Assembly (NCBI RefSeq): GCF_026619435.1
Contig: NZ_JAOVZQ010000001.1
Span: forward strand, 2,363,501-2,427,500
From: Hoeflea ulvae
GTDB lineage: Bacteria; Pseudomonadota; Alphaproteobacteria; Rhizobiales; Rhizobiaceae
Reading direction: 5' to 3'
Length of the DNA: 64,000 nucleotides
Numbering within the stretch: the stretch's first letter is position 1; each line of letters opens with the position of its first letter. The translations under genes were made by a program, and so were the position numbers. Under the pieces are notes generated by a model. It was not told the origin of the DNA, did no database searches, and was given only the letters and a program-made list of their open reading frames with translations. Below are positions 35,118 to 43,898 of the stretch, in pieces.

Positions 35118-36047
35118 TCAGGCGCCGATCATCAGATCGAGGTTCTGCACTGCAGCACCGGATGCCCCTTTGCCGAGATTGTCCAGCGACGCCACCAGAT
35201 TGACCTGGCCCGTGCCTTCAACACCGCAGACATAGAGCTTCATATTGTTGGTGCCGACCAGTTCTTCCGGATCAAGCCGGGCTAGACCGGCACTGTCCGC
35301 AAGAGACACGACGCTGACTGCACCGCCCTGGGAATAATGCGTCTCGAGCGCCGAATGGACCTCCGCCATCGACGGATTGCCCGTCATCAGCTCGAGATGC
35401 AGCGGAACATTGACCAGCATGCCCTGCGCGAAGCGGCCAACAGCCGGGGTGAAGATCGGCCGCCGCTCAATCGCGGTGTGGGTCATGATTTCGGGCACAT
35501 GCTTGTGCGCCAGTGTCAGCGCATAGGCAAAATAGGCAGCCCCGATCGCATCATCGCGAGAGCCATCTTCCATCTGTGCGATCAGTTGCTTGCCGCCGCC
35601 GCTATAGCCCGACACGGCATTGATCGTCACCGGATAATCGGTGGGCAGAAGGCCCGCGGCGACCAGCGGGGCAATCAGCGCGATGGCGCCGGTCGAGTAA
35701 CAGCCCGGATTTGAAACGAACTGCGCCGCCGCAATGCGGTCGGCCTGGCCCGGCGAAAGCTCGGCAAAGCCATAGGCCCAGTCGGGATTGCTCCGGTGCG
35801 CGGTGGAGGCGTCGATAAAGCGGGTTCCGGCATCGGCAGCCAGCGCCACCGATTCGCGCGCCGCATCGTCGGGCAGGCACAGGATCGCGATATCGGCCTC
35901 GCGCAGGAATTTCGTCCGCACATCGGCATCCCGCCGTTGCTCTGCCGGCATCGACATCAGTTCGATATCGGTCCGGTCCTGCAACCGCGACACGATCTGC
36001 AGGCCGGTCGTGCCGTGTTCACCGTCAATAAAAATCTTGGGAGCCAT
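35118..36047 (-). CDS. argC: N-acetyl-gamma-glutamyl-phosphate reductase, type 2
   Basis: 309 residues from ATG at 36047 with GGAGAAG upstream. The N terminus [15 protein letters not shown] and the active-site Cys116 in [11 protein letters not shown] identify the short type 2 ArgC of alphaproteobacteria. It reduces N-acetylglutamyl phosphate in arginine synthesis. The agmatinase gene lies directly upstream on the same strand, so nitrogen metabolism is grouped here. Confidence 0.95.
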   Translation of the reverse strand: MAPKIFIDGEHGTTGLQIVSRLQDRTDIELMSMPAEQRRDADVRTKFLREADIAILCLPDDAARESVALAADAGTRFIDASTAHRSNPDWAYGFAELSPGQADRIAAAQFVSNPGCYSTGAIALIAPLVAAGLLPTDYPVTINAVSGYSGGGKQLIAQMEDGSRDDAIGAAYFAYALTLAHKHVPEIMTHTAIERRPIFTPAVGRFAQGMLVNVPLHLELMTGNPSMAEVHSALETHYSQGGAVSVVSLADSAGLARLDPEELVGTNNMKLYVCGVEGTGQVNLVASLDNLGKGASGAAVQNLDLMIGA

Positions 36048-36135
36048 CGGGCTTCTCCGTTCATGCATAAAAATCAGGGACTTGCGCAGCGCTTCGGACT
36101 CGATGCCCGAAGCGGCTCATGAGGCTTGCGAGACT

Positions 36136-37086
36136 TTATCGTCGCGCGCGGCGTTCTGCGAGAAGTCCAAGATATTGCATGGCGACAGCTGCTCCGGCAA
36201 TCGCGGTGATGTCCGCGTGGTCATAGGCTGGCGCCACTTCTACAATATCTGCGCCCTTGATATCAAGTCCCCCGAGCTTTTGCAGCACCGACAGCATTCT
36301 GGCGCTGGACGGGCCACCGGCCACCGGGGTTCCGGTTCCCGGTGCAAAGGCCGGATCGAGACAATCAATGTCGAAGGTCAGGTAGCAGGCCGCACCCCCG
36401 ACATGGTCGAGAATGGTCTGGGAAATTTGCGCGGCGGTCATGTCCTCGATCTCGTGGCCATAGAGGATGCGGATGCCGCAATCCTCCGGCGCATGGGTTC
36501 TGATGCCGACCTGGATCGAGCGGGACGGGTCGATGACGCCGTCGCGGACCGCGCGACCGACAAAGGAGCCGTGGTCGATCCGCTTGCCATCGTCAAACCA
36601 GGTGTCCTGATGCGCGTCGAACTGCACCAGCGCCAGCGGGCCATGCTTGGCCGCATGCGCCTTGAGCAGCGGCCAGGTGACGAAATGATCGCCGCCCATG
36701 CTCATCAGGAAGGCGCCTGATGCGAGAATTTTGGTGGCTTCGCGCTCGATCGTCGCCGGCGTCTTCTGGTGATTGCCGTAATCGAGCAGGCAGTCGCCAT
36801 AATCGATCACCGGCATCGCCTCGAACAGGTCGCGGTTGAACGGATATTGCGGGTCGTTGTCCAGAATCGCCGACGCGCGGCGGATCGCCTGCGGGCCAAA
36901 GCGGGCGCCGGGGCGGTTCGACACCGCCGCGTCAAACGGAATGCCCCAGACCACCGCATCCGCACCCTTGAGCGTCTTGGTGTATTTGCGCCGCATGAAC
37001 GACAGCGCCCCGGCATAGGTCGGGTCGCTCGCCGCCGATGTCAGCGAACGGGCTGTGAAAGCGTGGTCGATGGATTTGTTGGCCAT
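36136..37086 (-). CDS. speB: Agmatinase
   Basis: 316 residues from ATG at 37086. Ureohydrolase metal-binding motifs are complete: GGDHFVTW, DAHQDTW and DIDCLDPAFAPGTG. SpeB cleaves agmatine to putrescine and urea. The family is also used for guanidinobutyrate and other guanidino acids, so the exact substrate is not certain. It is 88 bases ahead of argC on the same strand. Confidence 0.93.
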   Translation of the reverse strand: MANKSIDHAFTARSLTSAASDPTYAGALSFMRRKYTKTLKGADAVVWGIPFDAAVSNRPGARFGPQAIRRASAILDNDPQYPFNRDLFEAMPVIDYGDCLLDYGNHQKTPATIEREATKILASGAFLMSMGGDHFVTWPLLKAHAAKHGPLALVQFDAHQDTWFDDGKRIDHGSFVGRAVRDGVIDPSRSIQVGIRTHAPEDCGIRILYGHEIEDMTAAQISQTILDHVGGAACYLTFDIDCLDPAFAPGTGTPVAGGPSSARMLSVLQKLGGLDIKGADIVEVAPAYDHADITAIAGAAVAMQYLGLLAERRARR

Positions 37087-37387
37087 GGGTCTGGTTCCGG
37101 ACGCGAAGTTGCAAGCCAGTCTGTCTAACCCATTCAGCGGTTGCAAGAAAGCCGTTGCATGCACGCTCATGCCGTCCGGGCGGTGACTGGCGGGCTGTCC
37201 TGCGAGCTGGCGCATGGATCAATTGCAGGCTTGCAGCGCACTTGCCGTCTGGAAGTCGTTCTGCCGGGGGCGCGGCGCATTCGGCGCATTCGGCGCGTGC
37301 GGATTTTCTCGAACTTCAGGGAATTTCAAGTTTTCCGAGTCTATCTTTTGCCGCCCGGCTTCTGGCCGACCCAGCGCGGAAGCAGAC
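37087..37387. other. Non-coding stretch with a short 9-bp tandem repeat
   Basis: 301 bases between divergent speB and the acyltransferase gene. CGGCGCATT is repeated at 37273-37281 and 37282-37290 with a third partial copy. No gene fits: the open frames here have no ribosome site. It should contain both promoters. Confidence 0.45.
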
Positions 37388-38479
37388 ATGAGCGGTCCTG
37401 GTTTTTCCTCACAGCCCGATGCGGCTCTTCTGTCCGTCCAGTATTTGCGTGCCGCTGCCGCACTGGTGGTGATGTTTTTCCATGTTTCGGTGCTGACCCA
37501 GGAAACCTGGGGCCTCGATCCGGAGCGGGTCGATCATGTCGGCGCGGCAGGCGTCGATCTGTTCTTCGTCATCTCCGGCTTCATCATGGCAATGATCGTG
37601 GCGCGGCAAGGGGCCTTTGACGGCAAGGATTTCTGGATCCGGCGGATAGCACGTATCGTGCCGGCCTATTGGGTGATCACCTTCTTCGTCTTCGCGCTGG
37701 CCGCATTGCTGCCGAGCCTGTTTCAGACGACCACGGCTGAACTCTTGCACCTGCTGCTGTCGCTGTCATTCCTGGCCGTCGACAGTGGCGACGGATCCAC
37801 AGTGCCGATGCTGGGTGTCGGTTGGACCTTGAACTACGAGATGTTCTTCTATGCCATCGTCGCGCTGACCGCGGGCCTGTTTGCGGACCGGAGGCTGTTG
37901 GGCACATCGGGCGTGATCATCGCCCTGGTTCTGGCCGGGGTGCTGATTGACCCCGCAAATCCGACCCTGGCCTTTTACACCAACCCGATCCTGCTCGAAT
38001 TCGTCTTCGGCGTTTTCGTCTTCCGGATATGGCTGCGCGCCCGCAGCCGGAAGGTCGGGCTGGCGCCGCTGGTTGTCCTTGTTGCAGGCGTGCTGCTTCT
38101 GGTCTGGCAATGGGAAAGGCCACTGGTCGACTGGCGTCCCTATTACTGGGGGCTGCCCGCCACCGCGGTGCTCTATGGCGCGCTGCAGGTCGTTACGTTC
38201 AAGAGCGCGTTTCTGGCGCGTCTGGGAGACTGGTCCTATGCGCTTTATCTCACGCATGTCTTCGTCGTCACCTTCTACATCAAATTCGTGGTTCCGCTGC
38301 GCGTTCTCGGCGATATGCCCTGGGAGATCCACTACCTGGTCATGACCATCCTGGCATTTGGCGTTGCGGCCGGTTTTTACACCCTTGTCGAACGGCCGCT
38401 GTCGCGCTGGGTCCTGAACCGGTTGCGGCCCGCAACCCCTGAGCCGCAGCGCGCAGCGGCCACCGGTCCTGCCGAATAG
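37388..38479 (+). CDS. Acyltransferase family 3 membrane protein
   Basis: 363 residues from ATG at 37388, with GGAAGC upstream; the longer frame to 37214 is an artefact. Around ten membrane segments. VQYLRAAAALVVMFFHVS carries the family's catalytic His, and GAAGVDLFFVISGFIMA follows. Such proteins O-acetylate exo- or lipopolysaccharides in the inner membrane (ExoZ-like). It may serve the exopolysaccharide cluster 6 kb upstream. Confidence 0.9.
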   Translation: MSGPGFSSQPDAALLSVQYLRAAAALVVMFFHVSVLTQETWGLDPERVDHVGAAGVDLFFVISGFIMAMIVARQGAFDGKDFWIRRIARIVPAYWVITFFVFALAALLPSLFQTTTAELLHLLLSLSFLAVDSGDGSTVPMLGVGWTLNYEMFFYAIVALTAGLFADRRLLGTSGVIIALVLAGVLIDPANPTLAFYTNPILLEFVFGVFVFRIWLRARSRKVGLAPLVVLVAGVLLLVWQWERPLVDWRPYYWGLPATAVLYGALQVVTFKSAFLARLGDWSYALYLTHVFVVTFYIKFVVPLRVLGDMPWEIHYLVMTILAFGVAAGFYTLVERPLSRWVLNRLRPATPEPQRAAATGPAE

Positions 38480-38501
38480 CAATATCCCGGGGAACAGGCA
38501 C

Positions 38502-38528
38502 AAAAAAAGACGGGGCCGAAGCCCCGTC
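38502..38528 (-). terminator. Rho-independent terminator of rplM-rpsI
   Basis: Stem GACGGGGC/GCCCCGTC (38509-38516 with 38521-38528), CGAA loop (TTCG on the minus strand) and seven T on the minus strand. It lies 31 bases past the rpsI stop. Confidence 0.9.
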
Positions 38529-38558
38529 CATAATGCTTTCCAATATTGACCAGGCGAC

Positions 38559-39038
38559 TTAGCGCTTGGAGAACTGGAACGACCGGCGGGCCTTGGCCTT
38601 GCCGTATTTCTTACGTTCGACAACGCGGCTGTCGCGGGTCAGGAAGCCACCCTTCTTGAGCACTGGGCGCAGGCCCGGCTCGTAATAGGTCAGCGCCTTG
38701 GAGATGCCGTGACGAACGGCGCCGGCCTGGCCTGAAAGACCGCCGCCTGCAACGGTGCAGACCACGTCGAACTGGCCCTGACGGTCAGCAGCAACAACAG
38801 GCTGCTGGACGACCATCTGAAGCACGGGACGTGCGAAGTAGGTGACAAAATCACGGCCGTTGACGGTGATCTTGCCGGTGCCTGGCTTGATCCAGACGCG
38901 GGCAATCGCGTTCTTGCGCTTGCCGGTTGCGTAGGACCGGCCGAGGTCGTCGACCTTGCGGACGTGAACCGGGGCTGCCGGTTCGGCTGCTGCGGTCACA
39001 GTTGCGCCGAGCTCCTCAAGCGAATTGAGTTCAGCCAT
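38559..39038 (-). CDS. rpsI: 30S ribosomal protein S9
   Basis: 159 residues. The N-terminal 30 residues are an alphaproteobacterial extension; the S9 core starts at [16 protein letters not shown]. It ends in the basic tail FQFSKR that reaches the P-site tRNA. Two bases separate it from rplM, the universal gene pair. Nothing is unusual. Confidence 0.98.
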   Translation of the reverse strand: MAELNSLEELGATVTAAAEPAAPVHVRKVDDLGRSYATGKRKNAIARVWIKPGTGKITVNGRDFVTYFARPVLQMVVQQPVVAADRQGQFDVVCTVAGGGLSGQAGAVRHGISKALTYYEPGLRPVLKKGGFLTRDSRVVERKKYGKAKARRSFQFSKR

Positions 39039-39040
39039 AA

Positions 39041-39505
39041 TCAGGCGCTCCTTTTGTTCTTGGAATTCAGGGCCGCGACGTCAAGAACGGTCGGCTGCTG
39101 AGCTTCATGCGGATGTTCGGAACCAGCATAAACCCGGAGGTTCTTCATCTGGCGACGGCCAAGCGGGCCGCGTGGAACCATGCGCTCGACAGCCTTTTCG
39201 ACGATCCGCTCGGGAAAGCGACCTTCGAAGATCTGGCGCGCGGTGCGCTCCTTGATGCCGCCGGGATAGCCGGTGTGCCAGTAATATTTCTTGTCGGCAT
39301 ATTTGTTGCCGGTCAGAACCGCCTTTTCAGCGTTGATGACCACGACATTGTCGCCATCGTCAACGTGAGGGGTGTAGGTGACTTTGTGCTTGCCGCGCAG
39401 GATGGTGGCGATGACAGTGGCCAGACGACCGACGACGAGACCCTCGGCGTCGATGATGATCCACTTCTTTTCCACCTCTGCAGGCTTCTGCGAGAAGGTT
39501 TTCAT
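39041..39505 (-). CDS. rplM: 50S ribosomal protein L13
   Basis: 154 residues, the usual length. Marks: [32 protein letters not shown] and [20 protein letters not shown]. It is an early assembly protein of the large subunit. Start ATG at 39505, with AAAGAGAAACCC upstream. Transcribed before rpsI. Confidence 0.98.
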   Translation of the reverse strand: MKTFSQKPAEVEKKWIIIDAEGLVVGRLATVIATILRGKHKVTYTPHVDDGDNVVVINAEKAVLTGNKYADKKYYWHTGYPGGIKERTARQIFEGRFPERIVEKAVERMVPRGPLGRRQMKNLRVYAGSEHPHEAQQPTVLDVAALNSKNKRSA

Positions 39506-39718
39506 GGGTTTCTCTTTTCATTCAGGATCCGAAGCAGGGTGACCCGCCCGGACGTTTCTTGTTGCTTGGGTTGTCCCGAAACCATCAATGATCACGAGCC
39601 AACTGCGCGCCATCGCCTCAAGGACGTGGACGCTGCGTGCTTATAGGCGGGACGGAAAAAACCGTCAAGCAAGGCAAAAGCGGGCATTGCAAATATAATG
39701 TAATGAAAACAACGTGTT

Positions 39719-39748
39719 ATTCATGCGGTATTATAATACCGCATGAAT
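39719..39748. repeat. 30-bp perfect palindrome
   Basis: Two 15-base arms meet with no loop (ATTCATGCGGTATTA and its reverse complement). It lies 214 bases upstream of rplM and 16 bases past the thioesterase stop. No T-run follows on either strand, so it is a poor rho-independent terminator. A dimeric repressor site or a cruciform-type element is possible. Confidence 0.8.
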
Positions 39749-39763
39749 CTGGTCTCAAACCCG

Positions 39764-40201
39764 TCAGTTTCGCGGCGGAATCGAGTAGGTCGCAGTGGCG
39801 TGGGCGACCAGTTCGCCGCCGGAATCGCGGATCGCGATATCGGTCACCACCAGCCTTTTGCCCAGCTTGAGGATGGTCGCGGTGGCGTCCAGCGGCCCCG
39901 GTTCGGGCTTCATCAGGAAGTTGATATTGAGATTGGTCGTTACTGCCAGCGCCACGCGGCCGATATGGGCAAGGATCACCGCATAGGCCGCCAGATCGGC
40001 CAGCATGAACAGCGTCGGCCCGCTGACCGTGCCACCCGGGCGCAGATGCTTGTCGTCCGCCTCGAGTCGGACAAGCGCGGTTCCGGCAGCCACATCTCTC
40101 ACCGAGATATTGTCGCCGTTGGATTTGATCTGCGGAAACACCTCGTCGAGATAGGCGGAGACCTCGGGTGCGGACATGACGGGCGCGGCTGCTGCGGGCA
40201 T
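39764..40201 (-). CDS. PaaI-type hotdog thioesterase
   Basis: 145 residues from ATG at 40201 with AGGATC upstream. Hotdog fold with the family's conserved segment RPGGTVSGPTLFMLADLAAY and a TTNLNINFLMKP strand. It hydrolyses acyl-CoA thioesters; the acyl group is not readable. It lies beside an enoyl-CoA hydratase gene that reads the other way, in keeping with a role in acyl-CoA turnover. Confidence 0.88.
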   Translation of the reverse strand: MPAAAAPVMSAPEVSAYLDEVFPQIKSNGDNISVRDVAAGTALVRLEADDKHLRPGGTVSGPTLFMLADLAAYAVILAHIGRVALAVTTNLNINFLMKPEPGPLDATATILKLGKRLVVTDIAIRDSGGELVAHATATYSIPPRN

Positions 40202-40404
40202 TCTGTGATCCTGTCTGGAGACGGGAGGGCGGTTTGGCAGCGCGCACCGGACGCGTTGACGCGGCGGCTTCGCCTCCCGATCCTCCCGAGGATGGAGTTG
40301 TCCGGCAACGTTGCGGAAAATCGCGGTCCGGTCAACGCCGCGATGGGGTTCCCGCCGCCCTGTCATCGGGCTAAACTGACGCTGAACTGGAAAGGTGTCC
40401 CCGC

Positions 40405-41229
40405 ATGAACGTCGTAGAGCTGAACCCGAGCACGCCCGCCGGCCTGGTCAAGTCCGAAATCCTGAACGGCGTGCTGCGCCTGGAGATGAACAATCCGCCG
40501 GCAAATGCGCTGTCGATCGCGCTGATGCAGGCGCTCAAGGACGCGCTGGACGCGACGCGGCAGGACAAGTCGATCCGCGTGGTGATCATCGCTTCGGCCA
40601 CGCCAGGCAAGCTGTTTTCTGCCGGTCATGACCTCAAGGAACTGACATTGCACCGCGCCGACGAGGACCGGGGCAGGGCGTTCTTTGCCCGCTCCATGAA
40701 GCTCTGCGCCGAGCTGATGCAGACGATCGTGCATCTGCCGGTGCCGGTGATTGCCGAGGTCGATGGCCTCGCCACCGCCGCCGGCTGCCAGCTTGTCGCC
40801 TCCTGCGATCTGGCAATGTGCACGGACACCTCGGCCTTCTGCACCCCCGGCGTCAATATCGGGCTGTTCTGCTCGACCCCTATGGTGGCGCTCAGCCGCA
40901 ATGTCCATCGCAAGCAGGCCATGGAAATGCTGCTCACCGGCGAGACCATCGACGCCTCGACTGCGCGGGAATTCGGCTTGATCAACCGGATCATGCCGCG
41001 CCAGTACCTGACTCAAGTTGTGATGAAATACGCCGATGTCATTGCTTCCAAATCACCTTTGACGGTCAAGATCGGCAAGGAGGCCTTCTACCGCCAGGCC
41101 GAAATGTCGCTCGAAGACGCCTATGACTACACCGCCCAGGTGATGGTCGAGAACATGCTGGCCCGCGATGCCGAGGAAGGCATGAACGCCTTCATCGCCA
41201 AGCGGACGCCGGAATGGACCGGGGAGTAA
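40405..41229 (+). CDS. Enoyl-CoA hydratase/isomerase family protein
   Basis: 274 residues. Crotonase fold: FSAGHDLKEL (oxyanion loop) and ATAAGCQLVASCDLAMC. The catalytic Glu of true hydratases falls in a changed region (TPGVNIGLFCSTP), closer to ECHDC3-like members without confirmed hydratase activity. It is likely an acyl-CoA modifying enzyme; the reaction is uncertain. Confidence 0.88.
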   Translation: MNVVELNPSTPAGLVKSEILNGVLRLEMNNPPANALSIALMQALKDALDATRQDKSIRVVIIASATPGKLFSAGHDLKELTLHRADEDRGRAFFARSMKLCAELMQTIVHLPVPVIAEVDGLATAAGCQLVASCDLAMCTDTSAFCTPGVNIGLFCSTPMVALSRNVHRKQAMEMLLTGETIDASTAREFGLINRIMPRQYLTQVVMKYADVIASKSPLTVKIGKEAFYRQAEMSLEDAYDYTAQVMVENMLARDAEEGMNAFIAKRTPEWTGE

Positions 41230-41345
41230 CCGGCGGCTGGCAGATTGACAGTGCGAGCCGCCTTGTTCATGATGTGTTCTTGTGTGATTGAAGCGCGGTC
41301 AAACCCGAGCTGCAACTTCCAGCATCCCATCCGTGAGGACTCGTC

Positions 41346-41780
41346 ATGACCCTGTCACCGCGCATCACCATGGTCACGCTCGGCGTTGCCGATGTGGCGG
41401 CTTCGACCGCGTTCTATCAAAAACTCGGCTTCAAGCGGTCCTCGGCCTGCAATGACAGCGTCACCTTCTTTCACATGAACGGCACCGTGCTCGGCCTGTT
41501 CGGGCGCGATGCGCTGGCTGCCGACGCGGGTCTGGAACCAACCCGGCCGCAAAGCTTCGAAGGCGTCGCCCTGTGTCACAATCTCGAATCCGTGGCCGAA
41601 GTCGACGCCGCCTGGAATTTCGCGGTTGAATGCGGTGCCAGGCCGGTGAAAAAGCCGCATGAGGTGTTCTGGGGCGGCTATTCCGGCTATTTCGCCGATC
41701 CCGACGGGCATTTATGGGAATTGGCCCACAACCCGTTCATGCCCCTGGGCGAGGACGGGCATATGAGCCTGCCGGACTGA
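41346..41780 (+). CDS. VOC (glyoxalase/bleomycin resistance) family protein
   Basis: 144 residues. Starts ITMVTLGVADVAASTAFYQKLGFK and ends in GYFADPDGHLWELAHNP, the paired beta-alpha-beta motifs of the vicinal oxygen chelate fold; the Glu metal ligand is in the last motif. Substrate unknown. It lies 116 bases after the enoyl-CoA hydratase gene. Confidence 0.85.
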   Translation: MTLSPRITMVTLGVADVAASTAFYQKLGFKRSSACNDSVTFFHMNGTVLGLFGRDALAADAGLEPTRPQSFEGVALCHNLESVAEVDAAWNFAVECGARPVKKPHEVFWGGYSGYFADPDGHLWELAHNPFMPLGEDGHMSLPD

Positions 41781-41789
41781 CAGCTTGCC

Positions 41790-42155
41790 CTATTGCGTGA
41801 TCCTCAGCAGTGGCCGGAACCGCATCAGGTCATCATCATCGCTCGCATTGGCGTCGCAGGCGATTACCCTGCAGCTGTTGGTGTCGCGCGCCGGCACGCT
41901 GGCCCAGACACCGATGGAATTGCCCGGGCACATCCGCGATGAGCTGACATAGCGGTCATAGATCGGCAGGCCCCTTTTCGAGGTGTATCGCAGGATGGCG
42001 GCTCCCTCGCGGATCAGCGCGCCGCGGATGGCGTGGCAATCGGTTCCGGTGGTCTCAATGCGGCTGATGGCCTGGGCCGGACCGTTCACCATCATCAACC
42101 CGGCCATGACCGCGGTCATGGAAATCATGCTGTTCAGAATCAGGCGCGCAGGCAT
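41790..42155 (-). CDS. Secreted hypothetical protein
   Basis: 121 residues with a signal peptide (MPARLILNSMISMTAVMAGL, cleavage likely near PAQA). The mature part has five cysteines (CHAIRG, MCPGN, NSCRVIACD), so disulfide bonds are likely. I do not recognise the family; similar short periplasmic proteins are common in rhizobia. It converges with the VOC gene, nine bases apart. Confidence 0.7.
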   Translation of the reverse strand: MPARLILNSMISMTAVMAGLMMVNGPAQAISRIETTGTDCHAIRGALIREGAAILRYTSKRGLPIYDRYVSSSRMCPGNSIGVWASVPARDTNSCRVIACDANASDDDDLMRFRPLLRITQ

Positions 42156-42308
42156 GGTGGTCTCCTCCGGTTGGCGTCTGGCGAAAGGCTACACAAGCAA
42201 TATGTCGCGGATTTGGTCGCAGGCAAGGGAGGCGGGACGCCTATGGTGGCTTGACGCACCAAGGTGCTGTTGCGACAACCGGACCGGCCCCAGCAGGATA
42301 CATCCCGG

Positions 42309-42842
42309 ATGAACCACGACCGCTACACCAGTTCCTATATTTCAGGCATTTTGCAGTCGGTCAGGACCATTGCGGTCATCGGCGCATCGGCCAATGAAGT
42401 CCGTCCCAGCTTTTTCGTGATGAAGTATCTGCTTGGCAAGGGCTATGAAGTCATCCCGGTCAATCCGGGGCAGGCGGGCAAGCCCATCCTCGGGCAGATG
42501 ACCTATGCACGCCTGATCGATGTGCCCGTGGCGATCGACATGGTCGATGTTTTCCGCGCCTCCAATGCCGTGCCCGGCATTGTCGACGAGGTTTTGGCGC
42601 TTGATCCCAGGCCCCAGGTGATCTGGATGCAACTCACCGTGCGCCATGACGAGGCCGCTGCTCGCGCCGAAGCTGACGGCATCAAGGTGGTGATGGACCG
42701 CTGCCCGAAGATCGAATATGCCCGGCTGTCGGGCGAAATTGGCTGGAACGGTGTCAACAGCGGCTTGATCTCATCGCGCAAACCGGTGATGCGGTCAGGC
42801 TTTCAGAGCTATGGGCTCAGAGTGCCCGACGATCAGGAGTGA
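42309..42842 (+). CDS. CoA-binding domain protein
   Basis: 177 residues from ATG at 42309. Rossmann fold with IAVIGASANEVRPSFFVMKYL and GYEVIPVNPGQAGKPILGQ, as in succinyl-CoA synthetase alpha-like CoA-binding proteins (YccU family). The C-terminal part has the DRCPKIEYARLSGEIGW motif. In alphaproteobacteria this gene is often found just ahead of metY; here metY lies 4 kb further on with other genes between. The function is not established. Confidence 0.87.
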   Translation: MNHDRYTSSYISGILQSVRTIAVIGASANEVRPSFFVMKYLLGKGYEVIPVNPGQAGKPILGQMTYARLIDVPVAIDMVDVFRASNAVPGIVDEVLALDPRPQVIWMQLTVRHDEAAARAEADGIKVVMDRCPKIEYARLSGEIGWNGVNSGLISSRKPVMRSGFQSYGLRVPDDQE

Positions 42843-42980
42843 GCAAACCGCGCAACATGTTTCCTCCCTGGTCATGACAGCGGAGATTGCCCGGCTTTAT
42901 GCAAGTTTTTTTCTTTGACGATGAGGCCTGATGCTGAATGCTATCAGCATATTATATTCATCAACTGAGAGTAATGCATT

Positions 42981-43541
42981 ATGATCAGCACAGGTTTTTC
43001 TAAAGCGTTTGCCCTTCACGCCCGAACTCGGCCGATGCGCAAGCAAACATTCTTGGCTTTGCTCGCATCATTTGTTTTAGTTGTTCCTTTTGGTGCGCAG
43101 GCCCAGGAATTTGACAATGGAATATATTATCGGCTGACCACCATGTGGCAGGGCGAAGGCAAGTCGCTCGATGTCGTCAATGACGGGGTCAACAACAAGT
43201 TGATCCTTGCCGACACCGGAAATTATTCCGGGCAGTACTGGAAAGTGACCAGGCTCGACGACGGATCTTACCGTTTGACAACGCAGTGGCAGGGCGAAGG
43301 CAAGTCTCTCGACGTTGTCAACGATGGCACAAACAACAGGCTGCAGCTCGCCGACACCGGCAATTATTCAGGTCAGCACTGGCGAGTTGTGCGCCAGTCA
43401 AACGGATATTATAGACTGACCACCGATTGGCAGGGCGAAGGCAGGTCTCTTGATGTTGTCAATGACGGGGTCAACAACAAGCTGCAGCTGGCCGATACCG
43501 GTGATTTTTCAGGCCAGTACTGGAAAATAGCCGCCCAGTGA
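42981..43541 (+). CDS. Secreted ricin-type lectin with three repeats
   Basis: 186 residues. Signal peptide with an extended N region (cleaved after AQA near residue 42), then three near-identical 46-residue repeats at about 47-92, 93-139 and 140-186. Each reads YRLTTxWQGEGKSLDVVNDG then LADTGNYSGQYWKV, the ricin B/beta-trefoil pattern with its QxW. The whole mature protein is one beta-trefoil and likely binds sugars. No catalytic domain is attached. The tight conservation of the repeats suggests recent duplication or selection for three equal sites. Confidence 0.85.
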   Translation: MISTGFSKAFALHARTRPMRKQTFLALLASFVLVVPFGAQAQEFDNGIYYRLTTMWQGEGKSLDVVNDGVNNKLILADTGNYSGQYWKVTRLDDGSYRLTTQWQGEGKSLDVVNDGTNNRLQLADTGNYSGQHWRVVRQSNGYYRLTTDWQGEGRSLDVVNDGVNNKLQLADTGDFSGQYWKIAAQ

Positions 43542-43898
43542 CGCGCGCGGTGCTGGTCTCTGCCGCCTCTTTGTTCACCTGTGAATTCCGGGGCAGTGCG
43601 GACTGCCGGCGGCTCTCAAGTGCAATTGTTTCCTGACGACGATATCTTCGCCAAGAGCCCGAGGGTTCCAGCCCCGGTTCGATGGCGTCTGTTGAGTATA
43701 AAGTCATGGATCCGGCGTCTGTATTGATCTCCGACCCTGAATTTTTACCGGGATAGCCGGAAAAATTCAGGGCGGGAAATAACCGGTTACTTCATGTTTT
43801 TCGCAGAGTCTCCGCCCCTGACGAGATGTGCCTGAACGGGTCTTTTCGCCTCTGCAGCCATGCGGAAGCAGCGTTCGGGGCAGTCGCGGAGGCTGACT
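43542..43898. other. Intergenic stretch with a large inverted repeat
   Basis: 357 bases between the lectin and histidine-kinase genes. Apart from the inverted repeat at 43735-43772 I see nothing that codes. The lectin's terminator and the kinase promoter should lie here, but no T-run hairpin is visible. Confidence 0.45.
43735..43772. repeat. 16-bp-stem inverted repeat upstream of the kinase operon
   Basis: CCCTGAATTTTT (43735-43746) pairs with AAAAATTCAGGG (43761-43772), and CCGG with CCGG inside, around GATA. It lies 127 bases upstream of the kinase start. It could act as an operator or attenuator; the absence of a terminal U-run argues against a simple terminator. Confidence 0.7.

Noticed and set aside
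38502..38528. Terminator of the acyltransferase gene on the plus strand
   Set aside because: The T-run is only on the minus strand side, so the hairpin belongs to rplM-rpsI.
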